64,000 nucleotides of DNA from Datnioides undecimradiatus (GCA_008933995.1 WARS01000007.1:2916230-2980229); one strand, 5' to 3'; positions 12,677 through 25,774 are shown, numbered from the stretch's first letter. Translations and numbers: made by a program. Notes: generated by a model not told the origin, from the letters alone.

Positions 12677-14777
12677 AAGAGGAAAAGTGTTTCTTTGCAG
12701 GCAAAAAACTGCCGCTGCCAACAGCCAGTGCAGCCGTTCCTGTTTCCTTTCACCTCAGTGTGGAATCCAGGAATAGCTCAGGGTGACAGAGACAAGAGAG
12801 CGAGAGACAGACAGCGAGAAAGGGAGAAACAAAGAGAGACAGTGAGACGGAGACAGAGGCAGAGAGTGTGAGAGATGGCCATGTAAGGTTTCCTGCACCA
12901 CAGTTTGCACCACTCCACACAAACAGTGAACCTGGAATGACCCGGCTGTTCACGGTGCGGCTTCTCAAGTCACTGTTAACTTGACCTTTGGCCTTGTGCG
13001 GCAGCTTGACAATAAAACAAAGGCGGCCTTCACCATAGGATGCATTAGGGAACTCGATGTAACAGTGAGTTCCTCATGAGGAATGACTTGTTCTGTTTGC
13101 ATTCTCATTTTATTCCAATGCACAATAGCACTGTTGTTCATAATGCATATGATTTTTTTATTATTTTTTTTTGCAATGGAAACCCCTTTGTTTGGCTGGC
13201 AATGCATTTTTAAGACTTGCACCAGAGTCTCTTGTGCTTCCTACAGTAAACTAACTGTACTGAAACCTGTTATTTGGATTCTCCATTAGGTAACCAGTGT
13301 GTCCGTAGCATCTGAATGAAATCTGATAACCTGGATTATTGCAGCTGCTGCACACACAAATCAAAAACATCAGCGCTCATTTAGCTTAATGCGAAAGGTC
13401 AATTGTGAAATGAATGCAGAAGCAGAGTTAACGCGAAGATATTCAATCCATGGCCCGCTGTTCTCTCCGTGATTTAGTTCAGTGTTTCTTTAATTAGCGA
13501 GGCCAGCGAAGAACAAATGGCGTGCACCGGCGGAGTGTGTTTATCATCTTTGCTTTGCGCGAAGAGTTGAAAATCAAATATTGACATTTATTATCAGAGG
13601 GGAAAACGCTGCAGGTGGCATTGTAAACCACTCGATGCGGGTTTACGCTGAATCCCTGTTACACAGAGTGAGATAAAGCCCAAACACCGCTGAAGGAAGA
13701 CCTGCTCCTTCAGTTGGATGTACATGCTTTGTCATAATTATTTTTGATTGCTGTAATAAAAATCTCTTTTTATCATCAGTGCAAATTGAAAGCCTAACTG
13801 ATGCCACACAGCGTCCCTCACGATCACACGTGTCAGACCAAATGCAACCCAATTGTAATGTGCAGTCGGTCTGCGTCAGAGGACCGAGTGTAAACAGGCT
13901 CATGCGGCTGACTGAAGTGTGTCCGAGCAACATTTTTCTCGTGCATTGTTGACAAAATCTGAGCCGCATGTTGCTCAGCTATTTGAGTATCGCTGCACGC
14001 TAGTGTCATAGGGTGAGGGCCATATTTGTCAAGGAGAGCTGTCAGGGGTTCACTCCCTGCGTATTCCATTTCACCTGCTGGTGTAACGATGGATTTACCA
14101 GGAAACTGGCTGACGTGATGGACATGTGGAGGAGCGGAGATCAGAATGTGCACAGGTGGGTTGCAGTGCAGTTAGCAGCAGTACAATAATGATTTCACTC
14201 ATTTGTGTCATTTTAAATGTTAAAACTACATATATAACATTATTAATGAGGTAAAACAATAATAAGGGTAGCGGGAGCACTCAGGAGCTTCTCTGGTTCA
14301 CATTCAGCTCGTGATGTTTCAGTTACGTGCTCAACCACACTTGTGTGCGACATAAGAGCTGCTTCTTCTGCCGCACGTCGCTGTTTTTCAGATCTGCACC
14401 TTTGCATCCTCTCTCTCCGACACCTTTGCTGTGGCGTGCACGACTCTGAAGCAAGACGAAACAAAAGTGCAGCAACCCTGCTGATATTGTTTTACATAAT
14501 TAATAGAATAATCAGAATGTCACTGTGGCTTTTGACTACTGAAGGAGGGAGCTGGATGAAGATAATATCTTGTCTGATATGGGCGGCCCATCTGCTCTAT
14601 CACTCAGCTGCTGTGGCTCACCGAGTGTCACCGCACTGCTCTGACTGGTGCACACACATGCACACACACACACTGACAGCAACATACAGTATAACACTTA
14701 GAGCATACACATGTTTACAGACCATAGCCCAACTCAGGCCTTTCTCTTGCACTCACTCACACATGCACATGCACATT

Positions 14778-14801
14778 CACACACTCACACACTCACACAC
14801 T
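14778..14801. repeat. Three perfect copies of an 8-mer
   Basis: The unit cacacact occurs three times in tandem, after an imperfect CA/ACATGC stretch starting near 14750. Confidence 0.85.
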
Positions 14802-16072
14802 GCCCTCCCCTATCGCTGTCTTCTAACGTCCCAGCTCTGCTTACTGTGTCAAAAAGAGCTTAGATCAGGGAAACCATAGCTTGCCCTCATTCAGACTTCC
14901 TGGAAGATCGGGCTATTTATTCAAAGCAAGCAGACCATGTTTGGACCGTGACTGGACGGCTGCCAGCGTGAACCCCAGTATGGTTTAACAAAATCAGCTG
15001 AATCAAGCCACTGACGAGGTGCCACAGAGCAAGGCAGTCGCCCCCCATTTGCATCGACGGGCTGTGAAGAGCGCGATGGCTCTTGGAGTGTTTTACAAGC
15101 GAAAGATGTATTTTACCATGACAACCTATCTATGTGAGTGATTTATTATATGGAATTTCTGCTTTTAAAAGTGGAAACAACTATGCTACAGAAAAACCGA
15201 ATGATGTAGTTATAGCAAATGGTATTTCTAAGAGTTTAAACAAAGTGAAGACGCTGTTTGTTCATCAGTGTGAAATGCTGTGTTTATCAGCTTCATCTGT
15301 CCCCATTAAGTCCCCATTCATCTCTCTTATTAATCCATTAGACAGAGCAGATGATGGGCTGTTGGCTACCGTCTTTGTTAACAAACATGATAAATACTGC
15401 CAGCCCCGGTTGTAGGTTTGCTGCGTGTGCTTGTGGTTGCTGTCACCGCCTCGAAAAAACATGATCCGGCTCAATCTGCCTTAATCGGCTGTTAGCATAG
15501 GGGGTAGCCACCGCAGTCTGTCCTCCTTTGTCCACCCGTTGTCTTGTCTTCACGTCACAAAAAATAACAGAGTGTAGGACTGAAGGCAGGAATAGAGGAG
15601 AGAGGCAGACTTGTGGATCATCAGAGGGTGAAAAGCTGCCGGTGTCAGGAGCTCTCCTTTTGACTGACACACAAATCACACATTATCAAGTGGACTGGAC
15701 CGCTGGAACGGTCTATTCACTGCCCACCCAGAATCAGCCCTGCCGTGACTACACTAAATTCAAAATGCAGCTACAGTGTCTTCTCACGGAATCGGAGGGG
15801 TCGCGAACGCACCACACTCAGAACGCACCGGCACCGTGTCTGAACTAGAATCAGTTTTTGAATTGTGTTACGTGTAAACAGAGCTCTAAATGGCTTTGTG
15901 CCTCAGTATATGAAATATATGCAAATAAGACACAAACCATGAAGAACTCTCAGGTCCACAGCAGTCTTTTAAACAGTTTACGTACTAACTCTAAAGCAGG
16001 GGCGGCTGCCTAAGGACCTGAAATAAGCCCCACACTGAACACTTTAAAAAGTAGGTTAAAAATAATGCTTAT

Positions 16073-16080
<8 letters not shown>

Positions 16081-16113
<33 letters not shown>
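16081..16113. repeat. (TG)n microsatellite
   Basis: An uninterrupted TG array of about 16 units, directly preceded by a short TA run. Confidence 0.95.
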
Positions 16114-16115
<2 letters not shown>

Positions 16116-16490
16116 TTCTTCTCTCTTCTTCTCTCTTTTGCTACATGTAAAGAGCATTGCGTCTCCCCGTGAACGAGACAGAGCTGATTTATCAGTCAGA
16201 AGATGTCGGCGGCTGATATCCGCCTACTGTGGCCATATTGGCGTAACATTGGTAGCAGCGTACGCTCCTGGTGTGCGCTGATACGTGTAAAACTTCTCTT
16301 TTTGGTGTATGATAACAAAAACAACAAGTCTGCTTCCATTAGGACGATCTGTAGCGAGCGTATGTGCCACTTTGATAGGATCCCACAGGCGCAGGATGGT
16401 GGAAATGAACCCTATCTGGATGGCGTCTATGAAGAAATGCGGAAGGATCCGACTCAATTTAAGAGTAATGACGAAATATCTCAGTGACAG

Positions 16491-16491
16491 T

Positions 16492-16529
<38 letters not shown>
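16491..16529. repeat. (TG)n microsatellite with one interruption
   Basis: A TG array with a single TTTG interruption near its start. Confidence 0.95.
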
Positions 16530-16531
<2 letters not shown>

Positions 16532-16677
16532 AACGCGCGTGCCTGCAAGCAACAATTTCCCCCTACCACTGTGACCCATTGACCGGTGTTAACAGATTAA
16601 TTGCTGCTTTCATGTTAAGCTGTGGCATATCACCCGTAATTGGTAATGGAGATTATCAGGGAGATGCTGCGTGGGTC

Positions 16678-16678
<1 letters not shown>

Positions 16679-16726
<48 letters not shown>
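16679..16726. repeat. (TG)n microsatellite, about 24 units
   Basis: An uninterrupted 48-nt TG array, one of the longest in the window. A (CA)n array follows at 16799-16816 in the opposite sense. Confidence 0.95.
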
Positions 16727-16728
<2 letters not shown>

Positions 16729-17360
16729 AGATTTCTTTATCTGATTAGGAAGTTTATCTAATAAAGTGGGATTTATGGGATTCTAGTGTCTCCCTTCTGC
16801 ACACACACACACACACGAGCACACTCACACACATGAGAGGAGGAAGAGGATCGTGAACTGAATGCGTGTTATTGGGAAAAAAATCCTATTGCATATTTCA
16901 GCGCATAGGCAGACTATGAGTTGAGACACATACCTGACTTCTTCAGTGAAGTCAGTCAGTGACAGTAAACTGACAGAATGATGTGCTAACAGCACTGGTA
17001 CGTGTATATGCGCCGCGTCACATGTACAGTGTAGAATCAAACACATTGATGTACAGCAGACGTACATACTGGAGTCATGTGCCCCAAAACTACTGAGGTG
17101 TAGCCACCCGTGTTCGCCCTGCTCGCTAAGACGGGGATGCGAAGAGGAGGACGCAACAGAGCAGCACGCTGTTCCACGCACACGCACGCACACACGCACG
17201 CGCTATGCCTGTGAACAGACCAATAGCGCTCGCAGGGAAGCTTCATCATATTTCTCCTGAGATCTTTTGGAGGCACGTCGCCGTCTCACTCCAGCACACA
17301 CATCAGAGTCAGCCTGACTTACGTACGCACAGCTACCGCTCAGCCAGCTGCCTCCGTGCA

Positions 17361-17399
17361 TGTGTGTGTGTGTGTGTGAGTGAGAGAGAGAGAGAGAGA
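17361..17399. repeat. Compound (TG)n(AG)n microsatellite
   Basis: A TG array that passes directly into an AG array. Confidence 0.95.
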
Positions 17400-20119
17400 C
17401 TGTGTGTGATCTAAATTGACTCATTGTGTGTTGTTTTCATAGACTCAATATGAAATCAATGAGTGAGTGCACACAAACTCATCCTTCTCCCGTCCATGCA
17501 TCACATAACCGTTAGTCCACTCAGTTTAAGACGGCACGTGCTGTTTCATCCGGCAGCCTGGATGAAACAGTGAAATGAAAACTCGCATATCATCTCACTC
17601 TTACCTTAAATGTGGGAATTTACCTCAATTTGAGTATTTAAATAACCCTCAAAGCTGACGTGGCTGTTTTCTCATTTATATTTTTAGTCCACTCGCAATG
17701 TTTTACCTTGTGTAACTTGGTGGTTAACCACATTTCCGTGTAACAGCTTTCAACAATGCCCCAGTGGATGTGTCTCGAATGTTTTGCACTCAGCTATGAG
17801 TTTTATGTGTAGGTGGTTAGAGTAAGAGCTACAAGAACGAGGCATTAAACACGTGAAAATAAATAAAAATGGAGAAAAGAGCTTTTTTCCCCCAGTGGAT
17901 CGTGTTTTTAAGAACCCTGGAAAGCATTTTGCACGCTAAAGCATCTTTGTTATGTGATATATACGCAGGATGCTGTGGGATGTACCTTTATATTGGAAAT
18001 GTTATACAGGTCCAACTCGCTGGCTTTTCATCCCCAGCTCGTTAGAGCTATAGCCCGACAGCTCCCACACAGCTCTCTCCAAACAGTCTGCGTTGCCAGC
18101 CCAGAAAACAGAAAAGCAGATGAAACCACGCACCACGCTGGCTCGGGCGTGCACAGGTGCACCTGCGATCGGGGACAGAGTTGACCGACAGATGCAGCTC
18201 ATTTGAAGTTTGCACCAGTCCGGTTAGAGGTAACCTGAAATAGAATGGTACGTTACCATGCAGACGGATGCTGGAGCAAACAAACAACAGGCTCTGCGGT
18301 GCCATCAGATCGGCAGTGATGCTAACCACTCGCAGTACTCATTCTCGTTTTCAGTCTGAGCGAGTGTGGGCATGACACGGTGGTTACCAAGTGGGCACCA
18401 TCCCTCACAAATGACTCACTGAGTTAGAGACACGACACCTCGAGAAGGCTGAACGGTGTCTGCCAGCGTCCCTGTAACACCCCCTTCTGTTCCCAATCTC
18501 ACCAGACCCAGTCACATCGCGCTTTCTTCCCATCATGATCTCGGCAGCATGATCTCCTCTTACAGGAAGCTGCAAAGCCCGGGAGCTCCGATAAGTAAAA
18601 GCTCAGTCACCTCTGTTGCTGCACCATCTCAGTGTGTGGAGCAGGCAGTCAGGCTCCACTAAGAGGTCCAAGCTGTGCCTCAGTTATTAGCACTAAAGAG
18701 CGGTTTGATATGTTTCTGGGGGCCTTTACTCAGTCAATTTAAGATGAGATCTGAAAAGCAGCCGGGCTAGAGCATGGGTGATATGATTTGGTGCCGCAGT
18801 TTCACTGAGCAGCGGGTGGGAAAGATAAGAGCGTGACAATAACTCTTGCCCTTTAATCAAACAGAAATATGTCGGGCTTTGCTTTATGAACTATCAACGC
18901 TGCATGCTGCTCATGGAAAAATGAGCTGTCTCTCCCTAAAGTCACATAATGGACTGCTGAGTTTACAGGACGTTCCGGGGAGGAGGAAATAATCTTCCAC
19001 GTGTGGTTTCCTCCGAGCGCTTGTGTCCTGTGACGAAGAGTTATGCAAAGATATACTGAGACTCTTAATGTATTCTGTACCTCATAACTTGAATTATTTG
19101 ATAATCATGTACATTTAATGGATGCCGAGGCTCCCATCTGCCACCGCACTCGCTGCTGGTGCATCCAGAGACGTGTGTTGTGTAGCTAGGGTATTTGCTG
19201 CTTCTGACAAACTTTGATCTGCTCTGTTTACACAGTTTATTACATCCAATCAGAAATATTTGCTTGTATTGGTTGTCAGCCATCCACTGTGTTTTTTGAT
19301 TAAAGGCCGGCTGATTGTTCGGCTCTGCTTCGCTCCCCAGCAGCATCAGGCCTGTTTTCCACATGGCTCAGACCTGAATCTGTGCATTTCATTGCTACAC
19401 GAGGCAACTCTTGCATGACAACACACCAGTGCAGTTTGCATGTTAGCCAGGAAACACCAGCGTATATCTGTATAACATGTGCCTGCGACAAGACATTTAA
19501 CATTATTTAGTTTGTCATTTGCACAGGTAGATGCATGGGACCAAGAGGCCTGCAGGAAGACTGTAAGTCATTGTTATGAGGCACTTAGTCAATATTTTAA
19601 TATCTCAAATCAATATCCCGAGACATCAACTCATTACAAAGACTTGTAGGATCCTTTTTTCACCACAGTGACAGATCGGGGGGCTTCCACAGACCACTGA
19701 GCTGGTTCATCAATCAAGTTTTTCAGTGGAAAGTGTAAAATGGTTTTAATCTGAGGCCATCACAAGTGACAGGTGGGCTTTTTTTGTTTCCTTGTTTTGT
19801 TTTTGTTTGTTATTGATATTTGGGATGCATCTGTTTTATGTATCATTTAACAGACAGTGGGAGTGGAAACTATAGTGGATTCAGGCGGCACTGGGAGGCT
19901 CATCACAACAGTCCTTATGTCGTCCTCAGTAAAAAGATGCTGCATCTCGATATTGAAGCAGTGATCTGAGTATTTGCTTGTATTTGCATAAATAAGATGT
20001 GAGTGACGCAGGTGGAGGCTGGAGTTAATTGGGAATCCACGCCAGGTTTTATTTCCGCTGGAACGCGCCGCTCTCCGCGATACTGTAGGTCGCCTGGTGA
20101 TGACGAGAAGATGTAGCCC

Positions 20120-20121
<2 letters not shown>

Positions 20122-20151
<30 letters not shown>
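20122..20151. repeat. (AG)n microsatellite
   Basis: Fifteen AG units within the CpG-rich patch, 46 bp upstream of the ATG at 20197. Confidence 0.95.
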
Positions 20152-20152
<1 letters not shown>

Positions 20153-20196
20153 CAGCGAGCGCGTCAGGGGGGAGAAGCATCACATCAAGTGTGGAA

Positions 20197-20385
20197 ATGG
20201 GTTGTCTGAACAACTTCCCCTCACCGGCAGAGCTGCGCGCCCTTCACACCGAGGGAACCATCTCCTCTGAGAGCCGCCTGTTCCAGGATGCCGGCGAGAC
20301 GGCCGTGCTGCTGCTCCCCGTGATGGACCGAGCCAAACAAGAGGCGAACTCCAGAGGCGAGTTATTGTTCTACATGTCATTGAAG
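20197..20385 (+). CDS. Unidentified 63-codon candidate first coding exon in a CpG-rich patch
   Basis: The ATG at 20197 has favourable context (G at -3, G at +4). It opens MGCLNNFPSPAEL and continues through SESRLFQDAGETAVLLLPVM to RGELLFYMSLK, then AAG|gtgcac at 20386. Codon use looks coding-like (CTG, GAG, AAC, TTC, ATC, many C- or G-ending). The frame stays open to a stop at 20503. I do not recognise the protein. The MGC start would suit N-myristoylation, but no domain is visible. The donor is only moderate. It ends in phase 0, the phase at which the first recognised strbp exon begins, so an alternative strbp N-terminus is formally possible. It may also be a chance ORF in GC-rich DNA. Confidence 0.25.
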
Positions 20386-21465
20386 GTGCACGGGAAAGAG
20401 ATCGGACGCGTTGAATCAGCAGCCGCATGTCCCGTCCACGCTGCCAGCGAGGATCCGCGTGGTCCCCCCCGTTTCCTTCGCCACCCTTCCTTCCCTCCAT
20501 CCTGATTTCATCTAAATCGGCGGTAGCGAATTAAGGTTACGCAACTTGGGCACTTGCACAGCCGATCACAGTGTGGTGACTGGGGAGGCGGGGAAAGAGA
20601 AAGTAGCGCACCGCGCAGGCACAGGGGAGCAGAGCATCTTCCGCTGTGGCACATGGGGGCGGGGCCCTCCTCTCTGCGCAGCGCAGCTCACCTGTGTTGC
20701 TCCGATTGTTATTGCTGTCAGGAAAGGTGAAGCTGTTTGGGTCGGCGAGGATAATCAGCAGCTGTGGGGCTTTATTCATATGCATCATGCTTCCAGACGC
20801 CCCGATCTTTGGCAGAGGGGTGGGGGGTGGGGGTCAGAGAGGGGGGGCTTCTGTCAACAGTACACAATCAGCCCTGATTCACGGGCAGAGGATCTGGTGA
20901 GGTAATAGAGTCGTGTCAGTTATTCCCATCACTTTGCATTAGTTATGGTAATTTGATCACGGCTGACCTTTTCCTTGTTCTCCATTTAATGAGTGGCACT
21001 ACCAGTGTTTTGTGGTGGTAAAGTGTGTGCCGGCATAATATCAGTGGTACCCTGCCTGGTGTACTGTCGCCTTTGAGAGGAGCTCTCCGTAATGATGGTT
21101 TGCCTGTGTGCTTGTCTTGCTAACATACTAGCGAATCAGGCATGTTCATCACATGTTCTGGTTTTTGCATATGTTGAATACTATTATTTTAAGTGAAGAT
21201 TGAATGGTATGGTAAACAACACTTTGCTCTCTAACACTTAGAAATGTCAGCGTCACCATTAATCCATGCTGGACGTTCCTGGTTCGGTCTCTCATCAGGC
21301 CCAGCACACTGTCTCCTGTTGAAGGCCCTTCTACAAACCGTGCGGTGGCCGAATGAGTCGCCCAGAACTGCATTTTCTCGCTGTGTGTAGGTCCTGTCAG
21401 ACTTTACCTGTGGATTACGTGTAGGCTGGTTCTCTAATCTGTGTCTCACGTGCTTAGCAGGCTCT

Positions 21466-21489
21466 CACACACACACACACACACACACA
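21466..21489. repeat. (CA)n microsatellite
   Basis: Uninterrupted CA dinucleotides. Confidence 0.95.
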
Positions 21490-24444
21490 GGTCTGTAAGA
21501 ACAGTGTATGTCAGAGTTGGCTGTTTTGAATTATCTGAGCAAGATGTTACTTAAAGTGCAAAGTCTCACCAGAGGGAAGAGGGAAGGTCTGCTGTCTGCC
21601 GGCCTGTCCGTTAGTCATAAACCGCCTTTATTGTTTTAATGCTTGCGGACTTTAAACTTTCAGCTGCAGTGGTACACAGTTGTTTTCTGCGAGGAGCGTG
21701 CAGCAGCAAGTTGCTAATTAGTTGTTGCTTTAAATCAGCAGGTGCTTATCCAGGGGTTGAAATGAAAGAGAAAGAGATGGCTACGCATGGATAAACACGC
21801 GGCGAAGCTTGCAAAGGTGTCAGCGGTGACGGGGTTGGTGCGTTACACAGGATCATCAAAAAAGGAGGAGTCAGAACCAGGGTAATTGCATTCTGCAGAG
21901 TTATGGGGGGGGGGGTTTGCATATTGCACATTTGTCAGTCAAATAACAGCATATAGAGCAACGATTCCAATGCAATGATACTGATACAAAACACCACTCA
22001 ACTGCTGGATTCTGCAGCGTCTACGTTTTTAGGAATAACAGCTTAATATACTATATTGCAAGAAGTACAAGCCCTGACTTGTGTGTGTCAGTGATGGCTG
22101 GCTACCTTCAGTTTAAGCTCACAGTCTCTCCCTTTCCAAATAACTACCTGAATCCAAAAGTTGACTTGTTCTCTCCATATTTATGGAGATCGATATGAAT
22201 CGTGCGGACACACAATTCAGCATTGTTCCTGAATGTTTTCCACTAATGCACAGAAACACTCTTACGCAAGCTTCATGGCGCTTTCTCCCGGTGACACTGA
22301 GCAGATATTTGCTTCCCCAGATCTGGGGCAGCGCCGTGGTGAAGCGTTTCCTCAACTGGAGGCCTCCACCTGACAAGCATAATATTATGTTTTACGTTCA
22401 TTGGGGCAGGATAAAGTTACTCTTTGGGCCTGGGGTTGAAAAGACTGCAGTGTGCCTGCGCACCATCGAGATATGTGGAGGCTTATTTACCTATTCCTTC
22501 TTCTGTTTCATACCAGCGTCAACACACCGACTCCCTGCATCACCGTCGCACGTATGTACACCCCTGCACACAAAAGCTGTTGCTCTGCACAAACACAAGT
22601 ACGGCAGGGGGGTTTTAGATACAGAAACATGGAACCCTAGAGGACTGCTGCAGCGCATTACATATGCTGTAGTCAGCTCGGGCTATTTCTGTTGCCTCCA
22701 GTCAGCCAGCCAAGAAACAGCCCTGCCCATTTCAGACCAGCCCTGCAGGTTAATCCATTGAGGCCTTAAGTTCTTAATCATTTTAAGCTCTGGACTCATT
22801 TTCAGTGCATTTAGCTCTAACAAGGCACTCACATGTCTGGATTCATAGTGGAGACTGGATAATCTACATAGTTAACGAGAAAGATTATGAGTTAGCAGAA
22901 GCAGAAGGGACAAAGAGGTAAAGGTTCTCTTAATTATTCTGCAGTAGGCTGACCTTCACGGAGAAGCCATTTGCATACTGCCTTTAAGCATAATTGCTTA
23001 CCTTTGCCAAAAGCATTGCCGTGTTCTGGTTATTCGAGCTCCAGAGCAAATTGGGAAATCCCACGGTGCACGAGCACGCCTGTGTTGAAATTGTCTTCTA
23101 GACGTATGGCTCTGGTTAGCACACATATGGCTAGCGCAGGATGTACACAGTCTGACAAATAGGCTGTGGTATAGTTAGCATGCTTTCAGCTTTCTTCATC
23201 AATAAAGATTTTAATTACTGCTCAGAAGTGCTGAGCAACGCACACCGTTTGGTTTATGGGTTGCTGCGGTGTTGACTCGGGCAACGGTAAAAACCCACAG
23301 TCAAAGCAGACCACTGGGATTACGACTGACAGGCTGAAATATGCAAGGGAGACACTGTGGAGAAGCTTCACCCCGTGTGTTTGTAATTTAGAGCCCCTCT
23401 GAAAATAGCCCGAATGTTGAAAAGCATTACAAATAGGTTTCGTCCGGTTATGTAAACAAATAATCCTTAATCCTCGGCTCTTTGACCCCGCAGCTGCACA
23501 GGCACGGCGAGAGCTGCGGCTGTGCAGGTAACGGGAGGTAAAGAAGGTTGGAAGAAGTGTTCTAGGACAAGTTTAAAGGTGCTCAAGATAAGCTGAACTG
23601 GTACCAGATGATTTGGTGTAACGGACTCGTGCACTGAAGCAGCGTGGGGCGTTTGATGCATGGCGCGGGGTTCAGCGTGGACTAAAAACAGAAAAGGTGC
23701 TGAGCAGACAATGTTGTTGCAGAGCATGCATGTATAATAAGAGTTACGGCATGGAACATAGGGCATGGAACACTTTCACTTTGCTGTGCGCAACCGCAGC
23801 AAGTGACCAAACACCACGGGCAAACTAAATGAATGACCTGACAACAGCGTTGCCGTAAATGAATTTGTAAAGCTCAACATCACATTAATGGGTAATTATT
23901 ACACGGTGAAGCGTTCAGGCCTGATCCGGCGCCACTGATACGGTATAAAAACGCATTCCTAGCAGGTTATCAGCCGGTTTCGCCATCATTAACACTGGGT
24001 CAGGATGCAACACTTTGCCTAACCGCTTGGTAATTAAATGCTGTATTATTAATATACAGACTGGGAATGCATTACGCACCAAGTTTCATCCAGCCGTTAC
24101 CGGGGACGTGTCAGAAACGCGCGTCTGGTGACGAAAAAGAAAGTGAGACGGAGATGAGGGTTAATTGCAAGAGGGGAACTCGGGGGTGCAGGAACGCGAG
24201 AGAGGCGAGCGCGCGCGGAGACGAGGCCGCGTTCATTAGCAGAGGAAGGGGAGGATGAGAGCGTAAACAAAAGGAAGCAGAGACGGAGGACGGGGAAAGA
24301 TGTTTGGGGCGGGTGGGATGGGGAGGAGAGGTGGATGAACAAACACAGGCAGTGGATGTGCACGGAGAGCTTTAACAGCCCAAGGTGAAGAGAGAGACTG
24401 ACTTCTGCTTCACACTGATACCACCGACTGAATTGATGTGATAC

Positions 24445-24454
24445 CTCTCCCTCC

Positions 24455-24485
<31 letters not shown>

Positions 24486-24492
24486 CCTCTCT
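24445..24492. repeat. (CT)n microsatellite
   Basis: A pure pyrimidine stretch, mostly CT units with a few CCT interruptions. Confidence 0.95.
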
Positions 24493-25448
24493 GTGGGAAT
24501 TCTCTGACCCAGTTTGCTCCTCCACCAGGCAGCAGCAGAGTTATTTTTACATATTAACAGGAGACAATACTTCGTCCTCTGCTCGTCCTCCCCTCATCCG
24601 TACGCTTCCTCCTCCATCTTAGCTGCTCCCATCCTTTCCTCCCACTCCATCCTGCGCTGCTTCCCCCCCTTTTCTATATTTATCTCTGCCCGTATAGATC
24701 CTTTGTCCTCCTTTAGGGATGGAAAGGTGATGGTTTAAGTATTCAATATTACTGCGGTACGTTGAGGAAAGTCAGACAATCATGCGTGTAGACAAAAATA
24801 ACTTATAAATAAATCGATTAAAAAGCTTTGAAATATTATTTCAAGATCTGTGAAAGAAGCTTTTAATCACACACTTCGTTCACCCTCTTATTGATTCCTT
24901 CACTCGTCTCTCAGTAGTAAACACTCAATAGTTTGCTCATTACTGAGCCGTAAATTAAAATTCCAAACACGATCAGCAGTCGTTTTTTTGTTAGATTAGT
25001 TTAGTGCAGTTTGATAGTTGCGGGATGTGTTGCATTGTGGGATTGCGCCATGATGGAGAACCAAGGTGCTATCACGTGTATTTCTGGTGCGAGATGAACT
25101 GACCGTGCACGGCCTCAGCTGTTCGGTGTCCGGGTCGCACCGGGTGATGCAGGGCGCACCCATAAGTGGTCACACAGCAGCAGCCTGTATCTCCGCTCCT
25201 GCTAGTAGTAGTAGTAAGCGTTAGTAGACTTACTCACAGTATAGCTATCAGCTGGTTTCCGGGCCGTGCTGCATTTAGGAACCGTCCGACAACATTTTGA
25301 GCGCAACTCGTCAATCTGGAGTGGATTAGGACACAGTTAAAGTGTCTGTGCTGTCTTTCATATAGATAACGTTCTCTACACACATACCCTCAGAGATCAG
25401 ATTAGTATAATGTATCTATACAATACTGTGCAATATAGTATATCACTA

Positions 25449-25526
25449 TCTCTCCTCTCCTCTCCTCTCCTCTTCCTCTCCTCTCCTCTTCCTCTCCTCT
25501 CCTCTTCCTCTCCTCTCCTCTCTCCC
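25449..25526. repeat. Pure pyrimidine minisatellite (four 5-mers, then three 16-mers)
   Basis: Four copies of tctcc (25451-25470) are followed by three identical 16-mers, tcttcctctcctctcc (25471-25486, 25487-25502, 25503-25518). All 78 bases are C or T. Confidence 0.95.
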
Positions 25527-25774
25527 GAGAGTAAAGGGACAGAGAGTGGTTGCACGTGTAGACAGGTCATCTATTCACCTCCTAATGATGATGGATGGCA
25601 GGGCTGCAGAGAGCGAGAGCGCGGAGGAAAGTGGAGCGATGCGGGGGGATAAAGAAATCGCAGAGTAAGAGAAGACTGTGTTTATATTTGTCTGCTGGCA
25701 GGCAGATGGTGGGAGTTTTAGTGATATGTTGATCCTCAAGTGTATCACTCTTGTCATCTATCTGATGGCAAACA

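Larger units (their letters stand above)
9198..20029 (+). other. Probable 5' intron sequence of strbp, first part
   Basis: No protein-coding exon is supported. The stretch holds microsatellites (12645-12673, four arrays at 16081-16816, 17361-17399), an ACATGC-type repeat (about 12500-12548), a three-copy 8-mer (14778-14801), a strong hairpin (17541-17570) and AT-rich segments with homeodomain-like motifs (for example 13320-13610). The intron assignment follows from the inferred promoter and is not proven. Confidence 0.5.
20030..20720. promoter_or_regulatory. CpG-rich patch with GC box
   Basis: CpG density is high (gaacgcgccgctctccgcga near 20060 and many sites to about 20470). A GC box, GGGGGCGGGGCC, lies at about 20655-20666. 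An (AG)n array at 20122-20151 interrupts it. It could be an internal promoter or an enhancer-type island. Direction is not established, although the only plausible ORF start is on the + strand. Confidence 0.35.
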
